Source of the DNA: a virus
Length of the DNA stretch: 64,000 nt
IMG/VR virus record: IMGVR_UViG_3300045119_000205
Coordinates: 1 to 64,000 of that record
Strand: one strand, 5' to 3'
The translations under genes were made by a program, and so were the position numbers. How positions within the stretch are numbered: position 1 is the stretch's first letter; every line of letters starts with the position of its first letter. Under the pieces are notes generated by a model. The model was not told the origin of the DNA, did not search any database, and was given only the letters and a program-made list of their open reading frames with translations. Shown here piece by piece: positions 1-8,916 of the stretch.

Positions 1-1434
1 CGGATGGAGGACCGCGACCGCGAGGTCTACGAGATCTACTGCGAGCAGGATCTGCTGGGCTACGAGCACAAGATCAACGGCAAAGAGACGGGTTTGGAAT
101 TACCCTACCGCATCACTATAGATGTTTCGTCAAAGAAAATACTCTCGGTAGTCAGGAATTTCGATGAAGATGATCAGGAGCTTCCGGAAGCCCGCGACAA
201 CTTTGTCAAATACATCTTCGTCCCAGGCATGGGGTTTTACGATATCGGACTGTTGCACATCCTGGGCAATACCACGAACGCCATCACTGCTGCTTGGCGA
301 GAGCTTCTTGATGGGGGCATGTATGCGTGTTTCCCAGGATTTCTTATGGCTGACACGGGGGCGCGACAGAACACCAACATCTTTCGAATTCCCCCTGGAG
401 GCGGGGCGCTGGTGAAAACTGGCGGTATGCCCATCGCGCAGGCGATCATGCCGCTGCCGTATAACCAGCAGGGCGCGCCCGCGCTGATGAACCTTGTCGG
501 TGATATCAGTCAGACCGGCATGCGCATTGGCGGCACCAGCGAGCAGCAGGTGGGCGAGGGTAGAGCCGACGCTCCCGTCGGAACTACCCTCGCCATGATC
601 GAGCAGGCCAACAAGCTGATGAGTGCCGTGCATAAGCGCATGCACTCGGCGCAAGCGGAAGAATTTCGCCTGCTGGTGCGCACCTTCAAGGAGCACCCCG
701 ACAGCTTCTGGCAACGCAACAAAAAGCCCGCGTGCAACTGGGACGAGCAAAGCTTCCTGGCCGCGCTGGAGCGTTGCGAACTGACGCCGCAGGCGGACCC
801 CAACACCGCCAGTCATACGCAGCGGCTGATGAAGATCATGGCGCTGAAGCAGTTGCAGCAGGCTTCGCCCATGCTCTACGACCCGTTGGCGATTGATCGG
901 GCTGCCATCACCGCGATTGGGTACAGCAACCCCGATCAGTTCCTGGCGCCGCCCGAGGCGCAGGCCAAGCCGCCGCCGGAACTGGAGCAGGCCCAGGCCA
1001 AGATGAAGGTCGATCAGCAGAACGCCGACAGCAAAAAATTGGAGGCAACATCAAAGGCGCAAGTCGCGCAGGCGACGGCGCAGAAGATACAGGTGGACAC
1101 GCAGGCCAATCCTGGCGGGCTGGCGGGCAAGGGCGGCAAGCAGCAGCAGGTGGACACCGAGGTGGACAAGCTGAACGCGCAGGCCAAGCTGATGGACGCG
1201 CAGAGCCGTCAGCAGCAGGCCGACACCGCGCGCGGCACCACGTTGAGCAACGCGCACGAGAAGAAGGCCGACCGCGCCTCGCGCGAGAAGCTGGAGATGC
1301 TCAACATCGCGCGCGAGGTGCTGCTGCATCCCGAGGCGGCACCCATCGCGCAGGGGCTGGTGGGCAAGGCCGAGAAAGCCACGGGCGAGCCTGCCGCGCC
1401 CGAGGCTGGCGGCGAAGCCGCCTCTGAGCCGTGA
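1..1434 (+). CDS. Portal protein, P22-like, C-terminal part (truncated by window edge)
   Basis: The frame is already open at the first base, so the N-terminus lies outside the window. Portal proteins form the ring at the head vertex through which DNA is packaged and ejected. The segment with FVPGMGFYDIGLLHILGN, then GGMPIAQAIMPLPYN, then APVGTTLAMIEQANK and HKRMHSAQAEEFRLL follows the P22-type portal pattern. The last ~140 residues are Gln/Ala/Lys-rich and probably coiled coil. The stop overlaps the GTG start of the next gene. Its position ahead of scaffold and capsid genes fits. Family recognition is from memory of conserved segments, not a search. Confidence 0.82.
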   Translation, partial: RMEDRDREVYEIYCEQDLLGYEHKINGKETGLELPYRITIDVSSKKILSVVRNFDEDDQELPEARDNFVKYIFVPGMGFYDIGLLHILGNTTNAITAAWRELLDGGMYACFPGFLMADTGARQNTNIFRIPPGGGALVKTGGMPIAQAIMPLPYNQQGAPALMNLVGDISQTGMRIGGTSEQQVGEGRADAPVGTTLAMIEQANKLMSAVHKRMHSAQAEEFRLLVRTFKEHPDSFWQRNKKPACNWDEQSFLAALERCELTPQADPNTASHTQRLMKIMALKQLQQASPMLYDPLAIDRAAITAIGYSNPDQFLAPPEAQAKPPPELEQAQAKMKVDQQNADSKKLEATSKAQVAQATAQKIQVDTQANPGGLAGKGGKQQQVDTEVDKLNAQAKLMDAQSRQQQADTARGTTLSNAHEKKADRASREKLEMLNIAREVLLHPEAAPIAQGLVGKAEKATGEPAAPEAGGEAASEP

Positions 1435-2360
1435 CCAACGCCAGCAAGGCCGTGCGCGGCGCCTTGCTGACGGCGCGGCGCATGGGCCGCGATGTCGGCG
1501 GACAGGTGCAGCCACAAGAAGAAGAGCCACCCGGCGTGGACGTTTACCATGGCTCTCCGCACTATTTCGACCAGTTCGACAGCAGCAAGATCGGCACGGG
1601 CGAGGGCAATCAGGCCTATGGCCACGGGCTGTATTTTGCCGAGCACGAGGGCATCGCGAAGGGTTATCGCGACCGCCTGTCCAAGAAGAGCAAGCCGCAG
1701 ATCGACCTTGGCACCAGCCACGGCCCGCTGCCGCTGGATGAAATCGTCCGGCGGGAAAAGCTGGAGCCGTCAGATCGCTGGACGCTTGACGATTTCATTT
1801 CGGCCGGGGGCGATTGGGACAAGGCGCACCAATACATCGCGGACACCTATCTTCCGCAATACATCGACAAAAACCAGCGCGATGTAAGAGCCATGCGCGA
1901 CCGCTATCCCAAGGCGTCGATCCACAAGCCAGGGCATATGTACCATGTCAGGCTGCATGCCGACCCCGAGCATTTCCTGAATTGGGACAAGCCGTTAAGC
2001 GACCAGCACCCGCATGTGCAGAAGGCGCTGACGCCCGAGAGCCTGGGGCTGCGGATGGCGGGGCCGACCCAGGATTACTACGGCTACATCGGCAAAGACG
2101 GCAGGCTGGTCGGCACCGCCAGCAAGGGCAAGCCGCCCGACGCGTTGTTCTATGGAACGGAGCGGGGCCGGGAGATCTACAAGCTGCTGCACCCCGAGGG
2201 GGCCAAGGCGGCGGCGATGCTTCGCGAGGCGGGCATCCCTGGCGTTCGCTATCTGGACGGCGCCAGCCGGGGCGAGGGTGTGGGTAACCACAACTTCGTG
2301 GTGTTCGATGACAAGACCGCCAAGATCAAGCGCCGCTACGAGCGCGGTGGGGGCGTATAG
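1431..2360 (+). CDS. ADP-ribosyltransferase-like protein (ART-PolyVal type)
   Basis: A 309-aa protein with a GTG start overlapping the portal stop (GTGA). Residues 38-71 read VYHGSPHYFDQFD, then GTGEG, then GHGLYFAE. This matches the start of the ADP-ribosyltransferase domain found in phage polyvalent proteins (PF18760), where the YHG histidine and the GLYF tyrosine belong to the NAD-binding site. The C-terminal stretch (AGIPGVRYLDG... NFVVFDD) is also typical of that fold. It is likely packaged or made with the head and could modify host proteins on entry; that role is inferred. The stop overlaps the GTG start of the next polyvalent gene. Confidence 0.72.
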   Translation: MTNASKAVRGALLTARRMGRDVGGQVQPQEEEPPGVDVYHGSPHYFDQFDSSKIGTGEGNQAYGHGLYFAEHEGIAKGYRDRLSKKSKPQIDLGTSHGPLPLDEIVRREKLEPSDRWTLDDFISAGGDWDKAHQYIADTYLPQYIDKNQRDVRAMRDRYPKASIHKPGHMYHVRLHADPEHFLNWDKPLSDQHPHVQKALTPESLGLRMAGPTQDYYGYIGKDGRLVGTASKGKPPDALFYGTERGREIYKLLHPEGAKAAAMLREAGIPGVRYLDGASRGEGVGNHNFVVFDDKTAKIKRRYERGGGV

Positions 2361-5300
2361 TGAATAAGGTACAGGAAGCGCTGAAAATCGCGCGCAAGCA
2401 CGGCGGCAGCGCGGGCCATGGCGCGAAGGTCAAGCATCAGGCGCCCGACCCGCGCCTGACGGCGGTGGCGCAGGATTACATGCGCCAGACCAACCGGGGC
2501 ACCAGGGGACCGGCGCCCGCCATCGTGCCGCTCAACATCAAGCGCGCCATCATGGCCGCGCGCGATTTTGCCGACATGCCCGACACCTCGCACGACAAGC
2601 TGACGCGGGCGGCCTACTCGGCGCTGGCCCGCGAAACCGCCGACCAGTACCGCGCGCTCAGGGAGGCGGGATATCGGTTTCACTTCTACAACCCCGCCGT
2701 GCATGACCCGTATGCGAAGGGTCCGTCGGCGGCGACCGACGATCTGCGGCAGAACCGCAAGATGGGCGTGTTCCCCAGCGAGGAGGGTTTCGGTTCCGGC
2801 GAGGAGGGCACCGGCTCTGGCGCGCCGACGGATTACGGCAAGCGCCACCCGCTGATGGTGCCGTCTGGTGAGCACTGGGAAGGCAAGCCGGTTTACAACA
2901 ACGACCTGTTTCGCGCCGTGCATGACGCGTTCGGCCACGCCAAGCAGGGCATCGGGTTTCGCGCGCCGGGCGAGGAGAATGCCTATCGGCAGCACGCGCA
3001 GATGTTCACCCCCCTGGCGCGCATGGCGCTGGCGACCGAAACGCGCGGGCAGAATAGCTGGCTGAATTACGGCCCGTTCGGGCAGTTGAACCGCAAGGCG
3101 CGCACCGTGGACGAGCCGACCGCGCCCGAGGACAGGCAGGCGGCGGTGCGGGCCGGGCAGCCGGGGTCGGGCTATCCCGGCACCATTTTTGGCGATCAGA
3201 AGCCGGGCATCCTGCCGGTGCGCTCGATAGTGTCGGGCACCGAGGATTTCCTGCCGCCCGATCACCCTGAGGTGTTGAGCCGGATCGCCCAGCAATATGG
3301 TCGCGGCGAACTGGCGCGGCGCTACGCCGCAGGCGGCAACGTGGTGAAACAGGAAGCGTCGGGCGACGCGATCCGCCGTGCCGCACAGGTGGCGCGCGGC
3401 ATCGGCCGCGAGATCGGCCCGCTGCCGGGACGCTATGCAGCGGGCGGGGAAGTACCATTTACAGACCCTGCGCAGGCCTTGACTGCGCAGCCTGCGGTGG
3501 CGCCTGCCCCTGCCAGCCCTGAAGGGGAGCAGGCGCCACCCAGTGCCCCCGCGCGCGCGTTTCAGCCCTATAGCAACTTGCTGGGCGGCAATAGCGGCGA
3601 GCATCCGGCGCGGATCTCGACCCGCAAGCCCAAGGCCGGGAACGAGGCGGTCACGGGCGATCTGCGCGTGGACACGGAATCGGCCAAGCTGGCCAAGCCG
3701 CTGCGCGAGACGCCCGAGATGACGGCGCATGATTTCAACGTGCGGCAGATGGCGAAATACCCCGGCATGCCCGCGCATCTGCGCAAGAAGAACGCCAAGA
3801 CCGAGGACATCCTCCAGGCCTTCCACAATCTGAGCGAGGGCAATCTGCGGTTTCTGCACGACGCGATGCCGCCGGAAATCCGCGCTCGCGCCAAGCTCTG
3901 GTACAAGGGCGGCAGGCGGATCGTGGACAATTTCGCCAAGCGCTACGACATGCCCGACAGCGCGGTGGCGGGGGTGCTGGCGTCGCTGTCGCCGCAGAAG
4001 GACTGGTACCAGAACGTCAGCCTTGCCGAGCGCGTTTTGGACGCGCTGCATAACCAGCACGACCTCCACTACACCAAGGAGATGGAGGACCACGCCAACC
4101 GCATTTTCTTCGAAGAGCGGCACGAGGGCACGCTGGGCAAGCTGCGCGGCAAGCGGCTGGCGGACATCATGGACCCCGAGCACAAGGCGATGTTCATCCG
4201 CCTGCACGATGAGGCGCACAATCCGCGCTGGCATCGGCTGGTGACGCCCGAGGGCGGGTTTGGCCGGGTGCGCACCAAGAGCGACGCGTCATCGGGCGAC
4301 GAGGACGAGGAAGACGTAAGCACCGTCAGGGACCCGTCGCAGACAAGCTGGGGGTCGCTGGCCGAGATCACCAAGGCGGTGCAGTCGGCGCAATCCGACG
4401 GCAGCAAGCAGGCCTTGTCGGACCTGATGGGCGACAAGCACAAGGTGCGCAATTTCTATAACAACCTGCTGGCGCCGGATAATCCCTACAAAGACATCAC
4501 CATGGACACCCACGCGGTGGCGGCGGGCCTGCTGCGCCCGCTGGGCGGCAGTGCCACCGAGGTGTCGCATAATTTCGGGTCGGGCAGCATGAAGGACCCG
4601 TATCCCGACGCCGTTGCCGACGCCAAGAAGAAGGGGCTGCCGCGCCCCAAGCGCTCCGACTACCCGGTGCCGCTGGCGGCCAAGAACTCGGCCGTCACCG
4701 GCATATCCGGCATGTATCCCTACCACGCCGATGCCGCGCGCAACGTGGCGGCGGACCTGCAAATTCACCCTCGCGAATTGCAGTCGATCACCTGGGAAGG
4801 GGTGCGCGGCCTGTTCACCCCGGAGCAGAAGCGCAGCAAGAAATTTGTCGCGCATATCGACGGGATATGGGATAACGTCACGCATGGGCGGATCACCGCC
4901 GATGAGGCGCGGCAGCAGATCCTGGCCTTCGCCAGGGCAGATCCCGATCCTGAGAAGAATGGAAAACTCAATGACCCAAGCTGGTTCAACCGAAACCGAC
5001 CCGGTGATTCGAATCCTGAAAGAGAATGGGATTCCAGTTACCAGAGAGGAATACCTGAAGGTGGCGCACATGGGGAACCCGCCGCCCTGGCATCCGGAAC
5101 TGGAGGCGGACCTTCCGGAGCATTTACAGGACTGGAAGCTGAGGAAGTGGAGCGCCACGCCCGCGCCCGCGATCTCGGGCGTGCAGTCCGCAAAGCACAT
5201 GGAGCAGCAGGGCGTCGGGACGGGCTACCCGGAACTTACGCCAGAAGAGCAGGAAGAGTGGGAGCGGACGACGTAGATCCGAGCTTCGGCGCTTCAGTAC

Positions 5301-6103
5301 AGGGTATCCACGAGCCTCACCCCGAGGCGCAGAAAGTGTGGGACGCGGCGGGGATCTCTGCCCCCGCGTTCCACGAACTGACACCGGGCGCGCGCAGCGC
5401 CGCCGTGTTCCACGACGCGGTGAACGCGGCCAAGGCGTCCAGCCCCAACGGGGCCGCGCTCACCCCCTACGGACCCGAGCACTTCAAGGACATGAAGTTG
5501 TTCCTGTCGCCCGACAAGGCGACCGGGTTCGCGCTCAAGGGCGACGACATCGTCTCGGTGTTCAATAACAAGAAGCTGGCCAATCACCGCAACGTCGCCA
5601 ATTCCATGCTGGATCTGGCAGTGCAGCAGGGCGGCAGGAAGCTCGACGCGTTCGATACCGTGCTGCCGCACATGTACACGCGCAATCGCTTCCACGCCGT
5701 CTCCAGGCTGCCATGGGATGACGCTGAAACCCCGGCCGGGTGGGACCATGAGGCGTTCAAGCAGTTCAACGGCGGGCGTCCCGACGTGGTTCACATGGTC
5801 TATGACCCCATCAAGCACGATTTCTACAACACCCGCGAGGGCGCCACGGCCCCGGATTACAACGCCGCGCTGAAAATGCAGGGCCAGGGCGTCAAAACGA
5901 TGAAAAAGCGCATCGACAAGCTCAAGATGTTCGATGAAAAGGCGGCCAGAAGGGCCGCGTTGAACGAAAAACGGGCCGAAATGGGACTTCCGCCCGTGGT
6001 GAAGACCAAAAAGAAGGCCGATGGAGGTGCCGTCGGCGCTTCCGGACCCGAAATCGAGCGCGCCTTGGTCGCCGCGCGCTATTACGCGGGCGGCTGGGCG
6101 TGA
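2360..6103 (+). CDS. Large polyvalent protein with C-terminal GNAT-like domain
   Basis: A 1247-aa protein starting at GTG, overlapping the preceding stop. Three parts can be seen. Residues ~60-260 hold a conserved phage segment with VHDAFGHAKQGIGF and TETRGQNSWLNYGPFG. Residues ~450-860 hold a second module with DMPDSAVAGVLASLSPQKDW and SSGDEDEED linkers. Residues ~975-1160 resemble an acetyltransferase-like fold (KLFLSPDKATGFALKGDD... LPHMYTRNRFHAVSRLPWDD). Polyvalent proteins of this kind are injected with phage DNA and act on the host. Residues ~870-972 look like non-selected Arg/Gly-rich sequence, and another frame there encodes a convincing small protein (see 4971-5276). Domain names beyond GNAT-like are uncertain. 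Confidence 0.6.
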   Translation: MNKVQEALKIARKHGGSAGHGAKVKHQAPDPRLTAVAQDYMRQTNRGTRGPAPAIVPLNIKRAIMAARDFADMPDTSHDKLTRAAYSALARETADQYRALREAGYRFHFYNPAVHDPYAKGPSAATDDLRQNRKMGVFPSEEGFGSGEEGTGSGAPTDYGKRHPLMVPSGEHWEGKPVYNNDLFRAVHDAFGHAKQGIGFRAPGEENAYRQHAQMFTPLARMALATETRGQNSWLNYGPFGQLNRKARTVDEPTAPEDRQAAVRAGQPGSGYPGTIFGDQKPGILPVRSIVSGTEDFLPPDHPEVLSRIAQQYGRGELARRYAAGGNVVKQEASGDAIRRAAQVARGIGREIGPLPGRYAAGGEVPFTDPAQALTAQPAVAPAPASPEGEQAPPSAPARAFQPYSNLLGGNSGEHPARISTRKPKAGNEAVTGDLRVDTESAKLAKPLRETPEMTAHDFNVRQMAKYPGMPAHLRKKNAKTEDILQAFHNLSEGNLRFLHDAMPPEIRARAKLWYKGGRRIVDNFAKRYDMPDSAVAGVLASLSPQKDWYQNVSLAERVLDALHNQHDLHYTKEMEDHANRIFFEERHEGTLGKLRGKRLADIMDPEHKAMFIRLHDEAHNPRWHRLVTPEGGFGRVRTKSDASSGDEDEEDVSTVRDPSQTSWGSLAEITKAVQSAQSDGSKQALSDLMGDKHKVRNFYNNLLAPDNPYKDITMDTHAVAAGLLRPLGGSATEVSHNFGSGSMKDPYPDAVADAKKKGLPRPKRSDYPVPLAAKNSAVTGISGMYPYHADAARNVAADLQIHPRELQSITWEGVRGLFTPEQKRSKKFVAHIDGIWDNVTHGRITADEARQQILAFARADPDPEKNGKLNDPSWFNRNRPGDSNPEREWDSSYQRGIPEGGAHGEPAALASGTGGGPSGAFTGLEAEEVERHARARDLGRAVRKAHGAAGRRDGLPGTYARRAGRVGADDVDPSFGASVQGIHEPHPEAQKVWDAAGISAPAFHELTPGARSAAVFHDAVNAAKASSPNGAALTPYGPEHFKDMKLFLSPDKATGFALKGDDIVSVFNNKKLANHRNVANSMLDLAVQQGGRKLDAFDTVLPHMYTRNRFHAVSRLPWDDAETPAGWDHEAFKQFNGGRPDVVHMVYDPIKHDFYNTREGATAPDYNAALKMQGQGVKTMKKRIDKLKMFDEKAARRAALNEKRAEMGLPPVVKTKKKADGGAVGASGPEIERALVAARYYAGGWA
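4971..5276 (+). CDS. Overprinted small phage protein inside the polyvalent gene
   Basis: A 101-aa frame lies wholly inside the 1247-aa gene, in the +1 frame relative to it. It reads as a real acidic protein: DPVIRILKENGIPVTREEYL, then KVAHMGNPPPWHPE, and an acidic tail LTPEEQEEWERTT. This resembles small phage proteins containing ...EYL.LA..GNPP. GGAAAA seven bases before the ATG can serve as ribosome site; an in-frame ATG at 4959 is an alternative start. Over the same bases the large frame is Arg/Gly-rich and low in hydrophobics, as expected of the passive frame. A compensated sequencing frameshift or a programmed +1 shift are the alternatives. Confidence 0.6.
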   Translation: MTQAGSTETDPVIRILKENGIPVTREEYLKVAHMGNPPPWHPELEADLPEHLQDWKLRKWSATPAPAISGVQSAKHMEQQGVGTGYPELTPEEQEEWERTT

Positions 6104-6170
6104 AATCTTGCAAAAACTGCCAAAAACGCGTTGTTTGCGCGGGAAACCCTCCGCGAAGGAGCAAATTCGC

Positions 6171-7403
6171 ATGTCCGCAATGAGCCAGCAGGCGCGTAGC
6201 GCGATGAAAGCCAAGGCGCGCCGTCTTGGTGGCGGCAGTGACGCCAAAGGCATCACCGCGAGCAGTTGGACGCCGTCCGAGCCGCTCAATGCGACCGCGA
6301 AAACCGGCATGCGCCCCTTGTCGCCGCGCCAATACCGCCACGGCGGCATGGTGAAGGTGACGGCGGGGCTGAAAGTGCCGGGACCGGCCACCGCCAAGCA
6401 CGCCGGGCGCATCGCGCGCAAATGCGGCGGTTCCACTGGAGGGGGAGCGGTGACCGCTTACATCAACCGCGATGCCAAAGCGGCTAACGAGGAGCGCGAA
6501 GGCCTCAAGCATGTCGGCGGCATGAAAAGCGGTGGGGCGGCGAAGAAGCAGGATGGCGGCGAGGCGCAGGGCGTCGGGCCGCAGCCGTCGCAGAACGCGG
6601 GGCTGGCCGAGGCCACCCAGCGCTCCGGGGTGCCCGCCAGCCGCATGAGCTTCTCGCCCGTGCAGGCAGGCAAGCTGTCGCCCATGAACAAGGGCGGTGC
6701 CGCCGGGAAAGCGAACGGCGGTGAAACCACGCGCAGCGGCCAGCCCCGTGCGACGATGGACGAGATCCGCGCCCTGTCGCCTGGGAAAACGGGCGCCTTG
6801 ACCCGTGCCTGGAAGGCAAATGCCCCGATAAAAGTGCCGCCCAAGGATATCGCCAAGGCCAAGGGCGGGGCGCTGGCCGACGCCGATTTCAAGAAGGGCG
6901 GCAAGGTCAAGGCCAAGGTGAAGAGCGTCGTGATGGAAGAGCATGACGGGCTGAAGGCGGGCGGCGAAGCCAAATGCGGTGGTGGCCGCATCAAGCGCGC
7001 CTATGGCGGCATGCTGGGCGACAAGCACCACGAAGGCGGCGGCAAGAGCCGCTCTGCCAAGACCAACGTCAACATCATCATCACGCAGGGCAAGCCCGAG
7101 GACGCGGGACTGGCGCCCCCTGGCGGCGGGATGCCGCCGCCGCCACCCAAGATCCAGGGGCCGCCGCCGCCCGGCGCCATGGGTCCGCCACCGGGCGGGC
7201 CGCCGCCGGGCGCGGGCGGGCCACCGCCGATGATGGGACCCCCGCCGGGTGCGGGTGGGCCGCCGGGCGCGGGCGGGCCGCCCATGCCGCCGCCGGGCAT
7301 GATGCGCAAGCGTGGCGGGCGCACCAACCACAAATTCCTCAAGATGGAAGCCGGTGCCGGGAGTGGCGACGGGCGCCTGGAGAAGATCGAGAAATACGGG
7401 TGA
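6171..7403 (+). CDS. Gly/Lys/Pro-rich protein of the head region, unknown function
   Basis: A 410-aa protein. The start at 6171 is chosen because GAAGGAG lies eight bases upstream; the open frame itself extends to 6021. It is very basic and rich in GG-K motifs (MKSGGAAKKQDGG, KKGGKVKAKVKS). It ends in a Pro/Gly tract at residues ~320-380 (repeated PPPGAGGPP). Such low-complexity proteins occur between portal and capsid genes in podovirus-like phages; an internal or DNA-binding virion role is possible but not shown. Confidence 0.6.
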   Translation: MSAMSQQARSAMKAKARRLGGGSDAKGITASSWTPSEPLNATAKTGMRPLSPRQYRHGGMVKVTAGLKVPGPATAKHAGRIARKCGGSTGGGAVTAYINRDAKAANEEREGLKHVGGMKSGGAAKKQDGGEAQGVGPQPSQNAGLAEATQRSGVPASRMSFSPVQAGKLSPMNKGGAAGKANGGETTRSGQPRATMDEIRALSPGKTGALTRAWKANAPIKVPPKDIAKAKGGALADADFKKGGKVKAKVKSVVMEEHDGLKAGGEAKCGGGRIKRAYGGMLGDKHHEGGGKSRSAKTNVNIIITQGKPEDAGLAPPGGGMPPPPPKIQGPPPPGAMGPPPGGPPPGAGGPPPMMGPPPGAGGPPGAGGPPMPPPGMMRKRGGRTNHKFLKMEAGAGSGDGRLEKIEKYG

Positions 7404-7415
7404 CCTGGGGGATGG

Positions 7416-7610
7416 ATGTTTACCACCGGCATCCTGTTTGAGCAGGAACTGCGCAAGGCGCTGGAAGACGAGATCGAGCAGCGCAAAGAGGAGCTTTCGT
7501 GGGGCGGGGCTGGAGTGGATTACCAGCGGGCGACTGGGGTGATTCAGGGCCTCCGCGCCGCCCAGGATATCTGCGACGAGGTCGCCAAGAAGGTAATGCT
7601 TACCCGTTAA
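7416..7610 (+). CDS. Small conserved-looking phage protein, unknown
   Basis: A 64-aa mostly helical protein (LFEQELRKALEDEIEQRKEE ... YQRATGVIQGLRAAQDICDE). It sits 12 bp after the Gly/Lys-rich gene and 11 bp before the GroES-like gene, so it is in the same transcript. The pattern of a short helix pair with a conserved G-x-I-x-G-L-R turn is common among small phage proteins next to head genes. No function can be assigned. Confidence 0.6.
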   Translation: MFTTGILFEQELRKALEDEIEQRKEELSWGGAGVDYQRATGVIQGLRAAQDICDEVAKKVMLTR

Positions 7611-7621
7611 AGGATCAGCCT

Positions 7622-8014
7622 ATGGCGTTTGCCGTTATGAAGCACGACACCGACCCCAAGCTGGAGTTGGTCAAGGCGGTCGGTGACCTGAAGAATATTG
7701 AGATTTTCAACAACCAGATCTTGGTGGCGATCTACATCCGCCCCCAGGCGACCAAGGGCGGCATCCTGCTGGCCGACCAGACCCGCCGCGAGGATTCGGT
7801 CCAGGGCAAGGTCGGGCTGATCCTGAAAAAGGGCGCCTCCGCGTTCGTGGACGCCACCGCGAACTGGTTCACCGGCATCGATATCCGCGTCAACGACTGG
7901 ATCTTCTTTCGCGCCTCCGACGGCTGGTCGCTGACCATTGGCGGCCACCCATGCCGCATTCTGGACGACGTGAACGTCAAAGGCCGTGTGCAACATCCCG
8001 ATTTTGTATGGTGA
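7622..8014 (+). CDS. GroES-like co-chaperonin (Cpn10 fold)
   Basis: A 130-aa protein. Residues 28-70 read IFNNQILVAIYIRPQATKGG, then ILLADQTRREDSVQGKVGLI. This is the Cpn10 pattern of an N-terminal strand, a GGI(L/V)L mobile loop and a following QG-V strand. GroES caps the GroEL cage; phage versions such as T4 gp31 replace the host lid so that large capsid proteins can fold. Placement three genes upstream of the capsid gene supports that role. The loop is longer and more charged than in bacterial GroES. Start: ATG at 7622 after AAAGGATCAGCCT. Confidence 0.75.
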   Translation: MAFAVMKHDTDPKLELVKAVGDLKNIEIFNNQILVAIYIRPQATKGGILLADQTRREDSVQGKVGLILKKGASAFVDATANWFTGIDIRVNDWIFFRASDGWSLTIGGHPCRILDDVNVKGRVQHPDFVW

Positions 8015-8017
8015 TCC

Positions 8018-8908
8018 ATGGCACGTAAACCGAAAGCCGCCGAGGCTGAACTGCCGCTGGAGCCGCCTGTCGAGGCGCCTCCCGAGGGTGCGGTGGACGT
8101 TGTGGTCGAAACGGCGGCGCCCGAGCCTGAAAGGGACGACCTCGCCGCCAGCATCCAGACCCTGAAGGAGCAGCTAGAACGCGAGCGGCAGGCCCGCGTG
8201 GCTGCCGAGAAACGCGCCAATGACGCCGCCATGCGCGAGGTCAGCGCGCTCAATGAAACCGACGACACCAACCTTCAGTTGATCAACAACGCCATCCACA
8301 TGGTCAAGGGCAACACTGATATGCTCAAGGCCGAGTATGCCCAGGCGATGGAAAGTGGTGAATACGCCCGCGCCGCCGATATCCAGCAGGGGCTGGCGGA
8401 TAACGCGGCCAAGATGCTGCAACTGGAAACCGGCAAGGCGGCCGCCGAGCAGCAGCCCAAACGGGCCGCGCCGCCGCCGGTACGTACTGTCACCGACCCG
8501 GTGGAGGACTTCGCGTCGCGCCTGTCACCGCGTTCGGCTGAGTGGGTACGGCGCCATCCGCAATACGCCACCAACGAGAAGCTCTTCAATAAGATGATCG
8601 CCGCCCATAACTACGTCACGGCTGACGGCATCGCGCCTGACAGCGACGAGTATTTCCGCGAGGTGGAGAGCATCCTGCGCATTGCCCCCGCCGAGGAAGA
8701 GGGTGACGCGTCGTCCTATCAGCCGTCGCAGGTGACCCAGCGACGGTCCTCGCCTGCGGCGGCCCCGGTGTCACGCTCATCGCCGGGGGAGCGTAACGTG
8801 ATGCGCCTGAGCGCTGAGGAGCGCGAGATGGCGCAGATGATGAAGATGACTGACGAAGAGTATGCCAAGAACAAGCTGGAACTGAAGCGCGCTGGAAAGC
8901 TGAATTGA
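8018..8908 (+). CDS. Probable capsid scaffolding protein
   Basis: A 296-aa acidic protein. Residues ~45-85 form a clear coiled coil (ASIQTLKEQLERERQARVAA). A central part reads SPRSAEWVRRHPQYATNEKL, and a short basic end LKRAGKLN could contact the coat. Scaffolds guide procapsid assembly and leave before DNA entry. Length, coiled coil, basic C-terminus and location ahead of the major capsid gene all fit, although no unique sequence signature exists. It begins 3 bp after the GroES-like gene. Confidence 0.62.
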   Translation: MARKPKAAEAELPLEPPVEAPPEGAVDVVVETAAPEPERDDLAASIQTLKEQLERERQARVAAEKRANDAAMREVSALNETDDTNLQLINNAIHMVKGNTDMLKAEYAQAMESGEYARAADIQQGLADNAAKMLQLETGKAAAEQQPKRAAPPPVRTVTDPVEDFASRLSPRSAEWVRRHPQYATNEKLFNKMIAAHNYVTADGIAPDSDEYFREVESILRIAPAEEEGDASSYQPSQVTQRRSSPAAAPVSRSSPGERNVMRLSAEEREMAQMMKMTDEEYAKNKLELKRAGKLN

Positions 8909-8916
8909 GGAAGAAG

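Noticed and set aside
2336-4234. A 632-codon open frame on the minus strand opposite the polyvalent gene
   Set aside because: It is Arg/His/Leu-rich without domain structure and lies fully antisense to a well-supported gene; GC-rich codon use produces such long antisense frames. The same holds for the long antisense frames at 18876-20957 and 36126-38402.
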